Part shown: piece by piece, positions 36,122 to 45,547 of the stretch
How the letters are laid out: each line of letters begins with the position of its first letter
Position numbering within the stretch: position 1 is the stretch's first letter
Origin: Roseiarcus sp963767245
GTDB lineage: Bacteria > Pseudomonadota > Alphaproteobacteria > Rhizobiales > Beijerinckiaceae
Direction: 5' to 3'
Length of the DNA: 64,000 nucleotides
Assembly (NCBI GenBank): GCA_963767245.1
Contig: CAVYDG010000021.1
Span: 248,001-312,000, forward strand
Position numbers and translations under genes: made by a program
The notes under the pieces: model-generated
Database searches by the model: none
Told to the model about the DNA's origin: nothing
Seen by the model: the letters and a program-made list of their open reading frames with translations, nothing else

Positions 36122-36146
36122 GGAACTTCATCGTGGCTGCTCGGTT
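36122..36146 (+). promoter_or_regulatory. EcfG-type promoter (GGAAC-N16-GGTT) before the glycosyltransferase
   Basis: GGAAC at 36122-36126 and GGTT at 36143-36146; the gene starts at 36195. One mismatch in the -10 box. Confidence 0.55.
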
Positions 36147-36194
36147 CTATTCGCTCACGCCAAGCGGGCGCAATTTCCAACGCTGGGACCCTTG

Positions 36195-37463
36195 ATGTTA
36201 GACGATCCGTTCCGCGCAGGGGTTCGGCCTTGCCCTTTGCCCGTGTCCGGTCTCGTCTCGCCCATCCGACCCGGCTTTGTTGTCGCGATACCTGTCAGAG
36301 ATGAAGAGGAGCGCCTCCCGGCGTGCTTGCGGGCGCTTGCTCAACAGCGCAATCGGTTGGGGCAGTCGATTCCGCCAATGCTGGTTCGCGTTGTCGTGTT
36401 CGCCAACAATTGCGCCGATCAGAGCGCAGAACTCGCTCGAAAGTTCGGCGGGTGTCTGTCGCTTGACGTCCGCGTCGTCGAGGCTTCCTTGCCTCCTTCA
36501 TCCGCTCACGCCGGTGCGGCTCGTCGCGCGGTGATGGACCTTGCCGAGGCTTGGCTTGAGGAAGGAGGCGAAAGGGACGGCGTGATCCTGACCAGTGACG
36601 CCGACAGCCAAGTAGCGCCGAATTGGATTGCGGAGAACCTTGCCGCCTTCGAGGATGGCGCTGACGCGGTCCTCGGACGCATTGATCTTGATGGCGAAGG
36701 CAAGTTCTTACCAGAGGCGCTTCATCGGCGCGGCGAGCTTGAGGACGCGTACGAGCGATTGCTCACGGAGCTGTCGTGGCTGCTTGACCCCCTTGAGCAC
36801 AATCCTTGGCCGCACCACGCCACCATATCAGGTGCGAGCCTTGGGGTGTCTCGTACGGCCTATTGCCGCGTCGGGCGGCTGCCCCGAGTCCCCTTAGGTG
36901 AGGATAAAGCGCTGATTGCCTTGCTGTCGCGCCAGGACGCCAGAATTCGCTATTGTCCGACTGCGCACGTGATCACGTCTGGCCGAACAAAGGGGCGCGC
37001 GCCGGGAGGTGTTGCGGACACCCTTGCGATCCGGAGCCGAGAGCCGGACGCTTTCTGTGACGATGCCCTGGAGCCATTCCGCACAGCGTTCGCCCGCGCC
37101 TCATGGCGAGGGCAGTTGCGACGCCTGCATGACACGGGACGCCTTGCTCTGGATCAAGACTGGGCGGCGAAGCTTGGACTCTCGGCCAGCCACGTCAATG
37201 AGATCGTGAAAGAGTGCGCTTTCGGCGCTGCATGGAACGTCATCGAGGAGCGAAGCCCACTGTTCGCCCGGCGATTGCTGAGACCGGCCGAATTGCCGGA
37301 ACAGATAAAAATCGCGAGCCGTTCGCTCGCCTGCCTCCGCAACGACGGCTCAAGTGCGCGACAACACGTCGAGACGAAATCGAGGATATCGATCCGCCCG
37401 CTCGATCACACAAGCCGCTCCCATCTCTTCGATGAAGAGGGCGACAGCCTCGTCGCCACTTAG
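36195..37463 (+). CDS. family 2 glycosyltransferase
   Basis: 422 residues. The GT-A fold opens with GFVVAIPVRDEEERLPACL, and the metal-binding D-x-D is D135-A-D137 in ILTSDADSQVAP. HATISGASLGVSRTAYCRVG and LGEDKALIALLSRQDARIRY hold the acceptor/ED-type region. No membrane segments are seen, so it acts in the cytoplasm, perhaps at the membrane face. The last 114 bases overlap the 3' end of the methyltransferase on the other strand. It belongs with the PIG-L/methyltransferase/acyl-CoA-dehydrogenase set; the sugar and acceptor are unknown. Confidence 0.88.
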   Translation: MLDDPFRAGVRPCPLPVSGLVSPIRPGFVVAIPVRDEEERLPACLRALAQQRNRLGQSIPPMLVRVVVFANNCADQSAELARKFGGCLSLDVRVVEASLPPSSAHAGAARRAVMDLAEAWLEEGGERDGVILTSDADSQVAPNWIAENLAAFEDGADAVLGRIDLDGEGKFLPEALHRRGELEDAYERLLTELSWLLDPLEHNPWPHHATISGASLGVSRTAYCRVGRLPRVPLGEDKALIALLSRQDARIRYCPTAHVITSGRTKGRAPGGVADTLAIRSREPDAFCDDALEPFRTAFARASWRGQLRRLHDTGRLALDQDWAAKLGLSASHVNEIVKECAFGAAWNVIEERSPLFARRLLRPAELPEQIKIASRSLACLRNDGSSARQHVETKSRISIRPLDHTSRSHLFDEEGDSLVAT

Positions 37464-37934
37464 GGGATAGTCAGTTGGGCCCGTCCAATGGACCAGAAGC
37501 ACCGAACCTCCCGCGGGCAAGGAGCGTGTCACCCTGGCCGCGAGGCGGACCACGTCCTCGCGGCTCAAGTAATAGGCAACCTCCGAGAGGAGGATGAGTT
37601 CAAACACGCCCTCCGGCCAGTGCTCCGGCACGAACACTTGCTCAAACCGCACGCCCGGCAGAGCGGCGCATCTGCGCCTCGCCTCGACGAGGGGTGCTCG
37701 AGCGGCGTCTATCGCGACAACGGCGTCGCAGCGCGCAGCAAGCGAGCGGGTCAAAACACCGATCGAGCATCCCACCTCGAGCGCCGATCGATATCGGGGT
37801 TTCGGCATCGCGTTCAGCGTGAGGGCATATTTGGCTTGCTCGTAGGGACTATTCGCGAAATTCCAGGGGTCGGGATCAGCCGCGTAGACCGCGTCAAAAT
37901 ACTCGGGCTTTAGCGTTGCGCGCAGTTCGCTCAT
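37350..37934 (-). CDS. SAM-dependent methyltransferase, NodS-like
   Basis: 194 residues. The opening PEYFDAVYAADPDPWNFANS followed by YEQAKYALTL is typical of the NodS group, whose namesake N-methylates chitooligosaccharides. The SAM motif I is ALEVGCSIGVLTRSLA; VVAIDAARAPLVEAR is motif II; ILLSEVAYYLSREDV is further on. It follows the PIG-L gene with an ATGA overlap (37931-37934). A deacetylase followed by an N-methyltransferase mirrors NodB-NodS logic: remove an acetyl group, then methylate the amine. That link is inference. Confidence 0.88.
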   Translation of the reverse strand: MSELRATLKPEYFDAVYAADPDPWNFANSPYEQAKYALTLNAMPKPRYRSALEVGCSIGVLTRSLAARCDAVVAIDAARAPLVEARRRCAALPGVRFEQVFVPEHWPEGVFELILLSEVAYYLSREDVVRLAARVTRSLPAGGSVLLVHWTGPTDYPLSGDEAVALFIEEMGAACVIERADRYPRFRLDVLSRT

Positions 37935-38663
37935 GCGTCGCTCTCAAAAAAGAACTCATAAGGAATATCGAAACGACCCAACTCGCTCTGGGTGAATCGA
38001 AATCCGGCCGGATCGTGGTTAATGAAATCGCTTGTCTGCGAGCGGTGCGAGGCAATCGCGCGACGCTTTTTTTCGAGGGCCGCGTGATCGAGGCGGATCC
38101 TGAACCCACCGAGCGTGTCAACCTCGGTCGCGGGTGGAAGCGTCGGTCCCCAAACCACATACTCGAACAGCCTGAGTTCGCCCTCTCGACGCTGAACCCC
38201 ACGGGCGATCTGATAGGACGCCTGGTGATCGCAGTGCGGATCGTGCCGCCAGCTGACAAATAGGGATCTGCGCCGATTTTCCTCACGCACTGAACGATGG
38301 CGTCAATCGCGCGCTCGGCCTCTTCGCCTTGACAAGGGACAAATCGATCGGGGAGGCCGAGGAAGAGAATCTCCGCCGCCGTCCAAGCTCCGCTCCCGCT
38401 CGCCGAGCCTCTCCCTCGCGGAGAGACCTCAGTCGGTCGGCCGGATAGGCTCTCCTGTTCGGATGCGAGCCGACGCCGTCGCTGACAATGACGACCCTTC
38501 TTCGCAACCCCTGCCGGCAGGCGTCGGCGATCAGGCCTCCGCAAGCCAAGCTCTCGTCGTCGGGATGCGGCGCGACGACGACAAATGGCCGATCTTCCGG
38601 CGGCTCGCGCAAGAGGCGGAACTGAAACGAATGCGCCGAGTCCAGGAGTTCGCCGGCCGTCAT
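37931..38663 (-). pseudogene. PIG-L family deacetylase, two frameshifts
   Basis: The front (MTAGELLDSAHSFQFRLLRE; VVVAPHPDDESLACGGLIAD) has the zinc-binding H-P-D-D-E. The middle, in another frame, reads EILFLGLPDRFVPCQGEEAE. The end, in a third frame, has LFVSWRHDPHCDHQASYQIA with the H-x-x-H. The changes lie near 38383 and 38262. PIG-L enzymes remove N-acetyl groups from GlcNAc-type lipids, mycothiol precursors or lipid-linked sugars. Overlaps both neighbours by four bases, so it is firmly inside the operon. Confidence 0.82.
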
Positions 38664-39830
38664 CGCCACAGATCCTGCGCGCCCAAGGGCCTCGCGAGTA
38701 TCCACGCCGCCGCGTCCGCCAGCGCGCGATCCGGGCCTGGCTGGCGAAGATAGGTGGCGAGGTCTCGCGATATGCGTTCGATCGGATTCGGCCGCAGGAA
38801 AGCCTGAAGCCCGACCGAGCTATGGACAAGCTGCATGAGATCGAGAGCCGCAGCCTCTACCGCAAGGCGCGCAAGATTGACGTAGGCGACGAGCTGCTCC
38901 GGCGCTGTTGATCCCAATGGGGCTTCCGCTATCGATGCGGCCTCGGTGACCCAGAGCCTCGCCGTTTCGAGGGCCATTGTGGCTCTTCCGAGACGCGCCG
39001 CCTGGTGCGGATCGTTTCCGCGGTTGGTCTCCTGCAAATGCCGGCGAAGGAGATCGAACAGCCTTTCCATGCCGCCGAGGTGCACCGCCGCGAACCGCCA
39101 GGCTCCCCCGGAAAACCAGGGTTGTCGCTCATAGTCTCCCTCGCGCCCGACGATCTCGATCGGCTTGATTTCGACGCCGGTGAAATCGACGGCCCCGGTC
39201 GCGGAAGCGCGCATGCCCTGCGCCTTCCAACGCGAAAGATCAGCGCGATCAGGAGCGTCCAGCTTGGGCAGGACCATCAATCGACGCCCGGTTTCATCGG
39301 TCGCCGTCACCAGTGGGCGTTCGATGTGGCCAGCCCCAGAAGCCAGGACCTTTCGGCCCTCCAGCCAGGAGCGCCCATGTCCGCGGACCAGCCGCAGCCC
39401 GGTCGCGTCGTCGGTGTTCCAGACGCCGAACAGCTTGCCAGCCCGCGCTTCCACCCCGACCAGCGTCACCTGTTGAAGGTTTCCATACCGCCGCACCAGC
39501 TCCAGCGCGTTGACATGCCCCTCAAACAGCCGGCCCAACGGCAGGCTGCCTGAACCGATCGTGCGGAGGATCTCGCTGAGAGGCAAACCGGTTAGGCCCA
39601 TCCCTCCCCATTCGGCCGGCAAAGCGGCCGTCAGCAGGCCCGAGTTCGTTTAGCGCAGCGATGTCCGCGCTTGGATACGCCCCATCCTCGTCATAGTTGC
39701 CGGCGCGAGCGAATGCCGTTTCGGCGACCTCTCGAGCAGACCGATGCAACTGCCGCCTACCGATCGATGCGCGTTCATCTGCCAGGGACCTAACCTCGGC
39801 GGACACCAGAGACACGCTGGACTTCGTCAT
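38660..39830 (-). pseudogene. acyl-CoA dehydrogenase-like protein, one frameshift
   Basis: Front part: MTKSSVSLVSAEVRSLADER to PSADIAALNELG. After a shift near 39642 the rest continues LLTAALPAEWGGMGLTGLPL and LFEGHVNALELVRRYGNLQQ, then GMRASATGAVDFTGVEIK, and a helical end (LLRRHLQETNRGNDPHQAAR, HSSVGLQAFLRPNPIERISR). The fold is that of acyl-CoA dehydrogenases with FAD, about 390 residues when repaired. Its place next to a PIG-L enzyme and a NodS-like methyltransferase suggests it acts on an acyl chain or an amine of the same product. Substrate unknown. Confidence 0.82.
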
Positions 39831-41419
39831 GCGTCGCTTTCCGGGGGGCGAGTCTGTCTATCCCACGCGCCGACGCCTTGCGGCTTCGACGTGCACAAGG
39901 GGCGTCGGAACTCGCTTTCCATCGCCAACTCTGTGCATAGCGACTGCTCGTCGCGTTCAATGCTCGCCACGGCGAGATCGTGACCTGCGCAGCGGAAACG
40001 GACGAGGCCGTCTCTATGCACAAGATCCCCTTCAACGAGGATCTCGTCCCATTTCTCCGCGTGGCCGACGTAGCGGATCGAGAGGTCGAAGTGTTTCGTC
40101 CAAAAGAATGGAACCATCGCAAATGCCTCGTCGCGGCCTAACATATTTGCCGCAGCGACCTGGCCCTGCCGTTCAGCCACGACCCAATGTTCCACGCGAA
40201 TGCTTTCGCCGGTATGCGGATTGGGCCAGCGAGCAATGTCACCCGCAGCGAAAATATCGGGATCGCTGGTCTGCAGACGCGAATTGACCAGGACGCCGCG
40301 ATCAAGGGTCAGCCCAGCCAACTCGGCGAGCGCAAGCCGCGGCTCGACACCGATACCCACGACCACAACATCAGCACGGAGTCGCTCTCCCCCCTGCAGG
40401 TGGACGTGCTCGCCATCAATCTGAACGACCTTCGCGCCGAGGTGCAGGCGAACGCCTTTGTCCGCGTGAGTTGCAAGAACGAGGTCGGATAATTCTCGTC
40501 CAAACACCTTTTCGAGCGGATGCTCCTCCGTCGCGATCACGTCGACGGAAAGGCCGCGGCCGCACAGGGACGCCGCCGTTTCCATCGCGATGAAACTACC
40601 GCCCACCACAACAATATGAACGCCGGGGATTGCCTTGGCGAGAATGCGTCGGCAATCCCCAACCGACCTCAAAACCCTTACATGCGGCAGGTCTCCTCCC
40701 GGCAAGTCCAGTTGTCGTGGAGCCGCACCAGTGGCGAGGAGCAACTTGCTATAGGTGCGCACCTCCCCGTTCGCGAGTCGCAGTTGATTATTTTTGGGGT
40801 CGATCTGTTGGACGCTCGCGCCGCCCTCGAAGTCCACACTAAGATCAGCCAAAGAATGACGGGCGATTGATAACTGGTCGTCCCCGAAGCCGCCCTCTAG
40901 GTAGTCCTTCGTAAGAAGCGTGCGATCATATGGCTGCTCAGTTTCCTCCGAGAATACACACACCCTACCGCGCCAGCCGAGCTTGCGAATTGCATCAGCC
41001 GCCGCAAACCCGGCCGCGCCGCCGCCCACGATCGCCATTGTTCCAGGCGAGCCCTCGCCTCGTCCGATGCGTGGAGGTGTCGGCGCGCCGCGCGGCTTCA
41101 CCGCGAAGCGGTTTTTGCTGACCGTAAGGGGAAATTCCAGCAGTGCGTCGAAAGCGGGAGCTGTAGTCGCTTTGCCGCTCGCAAGGTCGAAGGAGGCATG
41201 ATGCCACGGACACCGAAGCGTCTCGCCATGAACAATACCCTTGTTCAGTGGGGCGCCGAGGTGGGGACAGCTCGCGTGGTACGCCTTGAGGCGATTTCCC
41301 TTCCTCCAGACAAAGACGGGATCTTCGCCCACAACGCCCGCCAGCATTGCGCCTTCGTGCACCGCGTCAATTTCGGTCCACTGGGTCAGATCACGCCGGT
41401 TGTTCTGATCGTCGTTCAT
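39827..41419 (-). CDS. Rieske/FAD oxidoreductase (AIF-like)
   Basis: 530 residues. The N-terminal Rieske domain binds a 2Fe-2S cluster with C51-x-H53 (ASCPHLGAPL) and C70-x2-H73 (CPWHHASFD). The FAD domain starts at VGGGAAG (131-137); the second nucleotide-binding block is HIVVVGGSFIAMETAASL, and SDPDIFAAGDIARWPNPHTG is the C-terminal FAD contact. The reductase fold is that of ferredoxin reductases in dioxygenase systems and AIF-like proteins. Its stop overlaps the acyl-CoA dehydrogenase start (ATGA), and an exact EcfG promoter precedes it, so it heads the operon. It may feed or drain electrons for the dehydrogenase. Confidence 0.9.
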   Translation of the reverse strand: MNDDQNNRRDLTQWTEIDAVHEGAMLAGVVGEDPVFVWRKGNRLKAYHASCPHLGAPLNKGIVHGETLRCPWHHASFDLASGKATTAPAFDALLEFPLTVSKNRFAVKPRGAPTPPRIGRGEGSPGTMAIVGGGAAGFAAADAIRKLGWRGRVCVFSEETEQPYDRTLLTKDYLEGGFGDDQLSIARHSLADLSVDFEGGASVQQIDPKNNQLRLANGEVRTYSKLLLATGAAPRQLDLPGGDLPHVRVLRSVGDCRRILAKAIPGVHIVVVGGSFIAMETAASLCGRGLSVDVIATEEHPLEKVFGRELSDLVLATHADKGVRLHLGAKVVQIDGEHVHLQGGERLRADVVVVGIGVEPRLALAELAGLTLDRGVLVNSRLQTSDPDIFAAGDIARWPNPHTGESIRVEHWVVAERQGQVAAANMLGRDEAFAMVPFFWTKHFDLSIRYVGHAEKWDEILVEGDLVHRDGLVRFRCAGHDLAVASIERDEQSLCTELAMESEFRRPLCTSKPQGVGAWDRQTRPPESDA

Positions 41420-41434
41420 GTTGCTCCCACAGAA

Positions 41435-41460
41435 AACGCCCACTTCGCGCGCCAGGTTCC
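41435..41460 (-). promoter_or_regulatory. EcfG-type promoter (GGAAC-N17-CGTT) of the Rieske/FAD operon
   Basis: Minus strand GGAAC (41456-41460), 17 bases, CGTT (41435-41438), with the start at 41419. Exact consensus. It would give a very short leader of about ten bases. Confidence 0.7.
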
Positions 41461-41503
41461 CTAGCCTGATGGGAACTGCTCTTGGCGGCTCTACGCTCTT
41501 GGT

Positions 41504-41529
41504 GGAACCGGAACCTACGGGATCGCGTC
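41504..41529 (+). promoter_or_regulatory. EcfG-type promoter (GGAAC-N17-CGTC) of the TPP enzyme
   Basis: GGAAC at 41504-41508 and CGTC at 41526-41529; the gene starts at 41555. One mismatch. Together with the opposite site it makes a divergent pair of stress promoters. Confidence 0.55.
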
Positions 41530-41554
41530 GGTCTGCGCCGGCAGGATCGAAGCG

Positions 41555-43394
41555 ATGACCTCGAAGAACCCTAGAAAACCGAATTTCGGTCGTCGCGACT
41601 TTCTTCAGCTTGCGGGCGCGGGGCTGGCGGCTGCCAGTACGCGGACTGCCACTGCGCGGGCGTCCGAGTCGATGCAGCCGCTGCAGTTGGCCTCAGAAAC
41701 CTCCGATCGCGTCGTCCAGCAGCCACCGCAATTCGCGCCCGACTTAACTACCGCGGATATCATGGTCGAAACCTTGATCTCTTGGGGAGCGACCCATTGC
41801 TTCGGCGTAGTGGGAGACGGCATCAACTCGATCATCGAAGCCCTACGGAAACGCCAGGATCGGATCAAATATATCGGGGTACGGCACGAGGAGGCGGCCG
41901 CCTTCATGGCTTCGGGGTTCGCAAAACACACCGGCCAGCTCGGCGTCTGCGTCGGCACGACTGGACCTGGCGCTGTCCACCTCCTTAACGGCCTCTATGA
42001 TGCACACATGGATGGAGCGCCGGTCGTTGCGATTACCGGCATGACGTTCCACGATCTCATCGGGACGCGCTACCAGCAGGGCCTCGACACAACAAAGCTT
42101 ATGCAGGACGTCGCGCTCTATAATGTCGAAGTGACCGGACCTGAACACGCCGTGTTGGTGACCAACCATGCGTGCCGCTCAGCGCTGGGCAACCGCGGGG
42201 TCGCTCATCTCACCGTGGCGAAAGACACGCAGATGATGCGCCTCGCCGCGGACAAGCGCTCGATGGGCAATCCGGGAGCGCGAGCATCATCTTCGTGGAT
42301 GCCCGTCGTCAGTCAACCCTCAGCGGTTCAGCTCCGTGTGGCCGCCGAGGTTCTGAATAGGGGGCAAAGGGTCGCGATCCTGGTTGGGCAAGGCGCCCTG
42401 AACGCGCGCGCCGAAGTGACGCAGGTCGCCGATCTTCTGGGCGCTCCCGTCGCTAAGGCCTTGCTCGGAAAGGCCGTGCTAGCGGACAATTCGCCCTTCA
42501 CAACCGGCGGCATCGGCCATCTTGGGACCGCGCCGTCGTCATGGACGATGAAGACCTGCGACACCGTACTCATCATTGGCTCGACGATGCCGTGGTTTGA
42601 ATATTATCCCGAACCGGGCCAAGCGCGCGCGGTGCAGATCGATATGAAGGCGGACCGGATCGGACTGCGCTATCCGGTCGAGATTGGGTTGGTCAGCGAC
42701 GCCAAGGCGACGCTCGCGGCGCTTATTCCGTTGCTTCAGCGTCAGTCAAACCGGTCGTTTCTCGAGGAGGCGCAAAGCCGCATGGCGGACTGGAATCGGC
42801 TGCTCGCCGAAGTCGAAATCGACGCCGCGAATGCCGTTGCGACCGCAGATGGTCATAAAGGCTGTCAGCGATCTGATTTCGGACAATGCGGTGATTTCGC
42901 TCGACTGCGGCGCGAACACCCATTTTGCCGCGCGGAATTTGATGTTGCGACCGGCCCAGCGGCTGACCGGAACCGGCATGATGGCCTCGATGGCGCCGGG
43001 ACTTCCGTTCGCCATCGCGGGTCAGTTCGCCTACCCAGACCGCCAATCCGTGGCGATCGTCGGAGACGGCGGGTTTGCGATGTTGATGGCGGAGATGACC
43101 ACCGCAGTCCAACACGATCTACCTATCAAAATAATCGTTCTGAAGAACAACAGCTTGGCGGAGGTCAAGTTCGAGCAGGTGGAGCTTGGCAACCCCTCAT
43201 TCGGCTGCGACCTATCACCAATCGACTTCGTCGTTTTTGCCCATGGGTGCGGAGCCGACGGCTACCGCTGCGAGAAACCTGAGGAGATACGGCCAGCGAT
43301 CGAGGCGGCGCTGCGTTCGCCGAGACCGGCACTGGTCGAGGCAATCGTCGACCCCGACGAAAAGCCAACAAATCCGGAGGAACTACGGATCTAG
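41555..43394 (+). pseudogene. Tat-exported thiamine-diphosphate enzyme (pyruvate-oxidase-like), frameshifted
   Basis: About 612 residues when repaired. The start carries a twin-arginine signal (FGRRDFLQLAGAGLAAAS, RR at 13-14). Then come the PYR domain (GVVGDGINSIIEALRKRQDR; TPP-activating glutamate in RHEEAAAF), a central domain, and the PP domain with SLDCGANTHFAARN, GDGGFAMLMAEMTTA and the closing NN of IVLKNN. The frame changes near 42832, between LLAEVEIDAANAV and LRPQMVIKAVSDLIS. The family covers acetolactate synthase and PoxB-type pyruvate oxidase; export points away from biosynthesis and toward an oxidase with membrane or periplasmic electron transfer. That is inference. Confidence 0.85.
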
Positions 43395-43457
43395 GCGAGG
43401 CTATTACTCGCGCAGCTCCCGACAGTCGCAGCGCGAGCCTGATGCCGGAGATCTCCG

Positions 43458-43482
43458 GGACCTCCCTCGGGGAATCGGCGTT
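43458..43482 (+). promoter_or_regulatory. possible EcfG-type promoter (GGACC-N16-CGTT), in both repeat copies
   Basis: GGACC at 43458-43462 and CGTT at 43479-43482, 26 bases before the DUF6496 start; the same site is at 45053-45077. One mismatch in the -35 box. Confidence 0.45.
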
Positions 43483-43507
43483 CTCAGGCCCAGAGGAGAC
43501 AAAGATC

Positions 43508-43690
43508 ATGGCTCAATACTCGAAGTCTGCGTCCAAGGACGTCAAGGGCGCAATGGAGCGTCGCAAAGCTGGCACGCTCAAGAGCGGCAAAAGCGGGAAG
43601 ACCGTCAAAAGCAAGAAACAAGCGATTGCGATCGGACTCTCCGAGGCGCGGGCTAAAGGCAAGAATGTCCCAAGTAAGAAATCCACATGA
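43508..43690 (+). CDS. DUF6496 protein, copy 1
   Basis: 60 residues: MAQYSKSASKDVKGAMERRK, then a lysine/serine-rich end. Very basic and small, like many DUF6496 proteins; a DNA- or RNA-binding role is possible but unproven. A GAGGAG ribosome site lies about ten bases upstream. The copy at 45103-45285 is identical in protein. Confidence 0.85.
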   Translation: MAQYSKSASKDVKGAMERRKAGTLKSGKSGKTVKSKKQAIAIGLSEARAKGKNVPSKKST

Positions 43691-43968
43691 GGGCTCGCGA
43701 AACTCCAATGGAGAATCCGCTGCCTGTTGCGGATCCGCACTCCAAGATGCTCATCTTCCGGCAGCCCATCCATCCGATGCTCGTGCCGGTGCCGATCGCC
43801 TGCTTCGTCGGAGTTCTACTGACCGACCTTACCTATTGGTGGTCGGCAGACATGATGTGGGCGAATTTTTCCGCATGGCTGGTGACCGTCGGCGTCATCG
43901 TTGGCTTTGTTGCCGCCATTTTTGGGCTCATCGACTTTCTCAGCAACCGGTTTGTCGGCGCCAATTGA
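43687..43968 (+). pseudogene. DUF2231 membrane protein, truncated copy
   Basis: 93 codons identical to the start of the protein at 45282 up to IDFLSNR, then FVGAN and stop, where it runs into IS1182 DNA. Two of the four membrane helices are lost. Confidence 0.85.
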
Positions 43969-44920
43969 TGTTGATCGCTCTGCTTCGCGTCGAGGCCGTG
44001 GGCGACGATCACCTGCGCCGTCGCGTCGACCGCCGCCCTGCGCGCATTGTAGCCCTGGATGAAGCCGTCCTTGGTTTTCATGATGCGGCTTTCGGGATCG
44101 GTGAAGTTCTTCTGCGCTTTGGGGTCAGGCTCTTCGGATGGCGGGGCGGCGGGCTTGCCCGGTTTCTTGCGGCCCTCGGCTTGTCGCCGCTCCTCGGCCT
44201 GCGCTTTGGCCTTGGCCGCCGCGGCCGCTTTCGCCTCGGCCTCCAATTCGGCCTTCGCCGCCCGGATCTTCTCGACGCGCTTCTTCTTGTCGGCGACCCA
44301 TTTGGGCAGCTCCTCGCCGCTCTTGTCGCGGCCGAAGGCTCTGTCTTCCTCGGCGTCCGCAGCCTCGGCTGCGCTCAGCCACCGCTCGACCTCGGCCTCG
44401 AGCTCCGCCGCACGCTTCTCCATGCGCTCGTAACTCATCGCCTTGCGCTTGGAGGCGTTCGCCTTGATCTTCGCGCAGTCGAGCGCGACGTGGCCGAGAT
44501 TCACAAGCCCCGCCTGTTCGCACAGCTTGAGAACTTGCCCGAACAGACCGGCAAGCACCTTCAAGCGGCGGTTGCGGAAGTCAGGAGATGGTGCGAAAAT
44601 CCAGCAGATCGAGGCCCCGACAATGCTCATGAAGTCGACCCGTTCGCGCGCCGCCTCCGGCGATCCGGCGCGACGAGTAGACGCCATTGCAATAGACGCG
44701 TTAACACGGCAACAACGCCGTCATCATCGCCGCGGTAAACGGCGGCTGCCCGCGCTCGCTCGCATACACGGTTGTCGATCTCACCAGAGGTTGAGAAGGA
44801 TCGAGCACAAGCACCAAAATGAAACGAGCCAGGTGGTCCTCGCCAACCAAGTCCCCTCAACGCTCGGTGGCGGACAACAGCGGCTTGATCGATCGTCCAC
44901 GGCCGGAAGGTCTTGCTCAT
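43953..44920 (-). pseudogene. IS1182-type transposase, frameshifted and truncated
   Basis: Start MSKTFRPWTIDQ at 44920 is typical. The main frame then reads ERVDFMSIVGASICWIFAPS, then LVNLGHVALDCAKIKANASK, KAMSYERMEKRAAELEAEVE and a long charged insertion (AAKAELEAEAKAAAAAKAKA), then TDPESRIMKTKDGFIQGYNA, with AQVIVAHGLDAKQSDQHQL last. The catalytic region after this is lost. At least one frameshift lies near 44700. Not active. Confidence 0.8.
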
Positions 44921-44985
44921 AAGTAAACAAAATCCAATTCGAGCAAACTCCCGCCACCGAAATCCGCTATTATCCAGACAGGCTC
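43953..44985 (-). mobile_element. IS1182-family element, truncated
   Basis: About 1.03 kb. The 5' end of the element is intact at 44985 (terminal GAGCCTGTCTGGATAATAGC on the minus strand). The 3' end is missing where it meets the truncated DUF2231 gene. CTAG borders the element at 44986 and also sits at the start of repeat copy 1, as expected of a 4-bp palindromic target. Confidence 0.75.
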
Positions 44986-45547
44986 CTAGGCGAGGCTATT
45001 ACTCGCGCAGCTCCCGACAGTCGCAGCGCGAGCCTGATGCCGGAGATCTCCGGGACCTCCCTCGGGGAATCGGCGTTCTCAGGCCCAGAGGAGACAAAGA
45101 TCATGGCTCAATACTCGAAGTCTGCGTCCAAGGACGTCAAGGGCGCAATGGAGCGTCGCAAAGCTGGCACGCTCAAGAGCGGCAAAAGCGGGAAGACCGT
45201 CAAAAGCAAGAAACAAGCGATTGCGATCGGACTCTCCGAGGCGCGGGCTAAAGGCAAGAATGTCCCAAGTAAGAAATCCACATGAGGGCTCGCGAAACTC
45301 CAATGGAAAATCCGCTGCCTGTTGCGGATCCGCACTCCAAGATGCTCATCTTCCGGCAGCCCATCCATCCGATGCTCGTGCCGGTGCCGATCGCCTGCTT
45401 CGTCGGAGTTCTACTGACCGACCTTACCTATTGGTGGTCGGCAGACATGATGTGGGCGAATTTTTCCGCATGGCTGGTGACCGTCGGCGTCATCGTTGGC
45501 TTTGTTGCCGCCATTTTTGGGCTCATCGACTTTCTCAGCAACCGGTT
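44986..45547 (+). repeat. 562-bp direct repeat, copy 2
   Basis: Second copy, 1595 bases downstream of the first, one base different. This copy continues into an intact DUF2231 gene. Confidence 0.95.
45103..45285 (+). CDS. DUF6496 protein, copy 2
   Basis: Same 60-residue basic protein as at 43508. Here it leads an apparently intact set: its stop overlaps the start of DUF2231 (ATGA at 45282), and that stop overlaps the sorbosone-dehydrogenase-like gene (ATGA at 45761). Three genes are thus likely one transcript. Confidence 0.85.
   Translation: MAQYSKSASKDVKGAMERRKAGTLKSGKSGKTVKSKKQAIAIGLSEARAKGKNVPSKKST

Larger units (their letters stand above)
43391..43952 (+). repeat. 562-bp direct repeat, copy 1
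   Basis: Identical to 44986-45547 except for one base (G at 43714, A at 45309). It starts at CTAGG and ends at ACCGGTT. It holds DUF6496 and the front of DUF2231. Confidence 0.95.
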
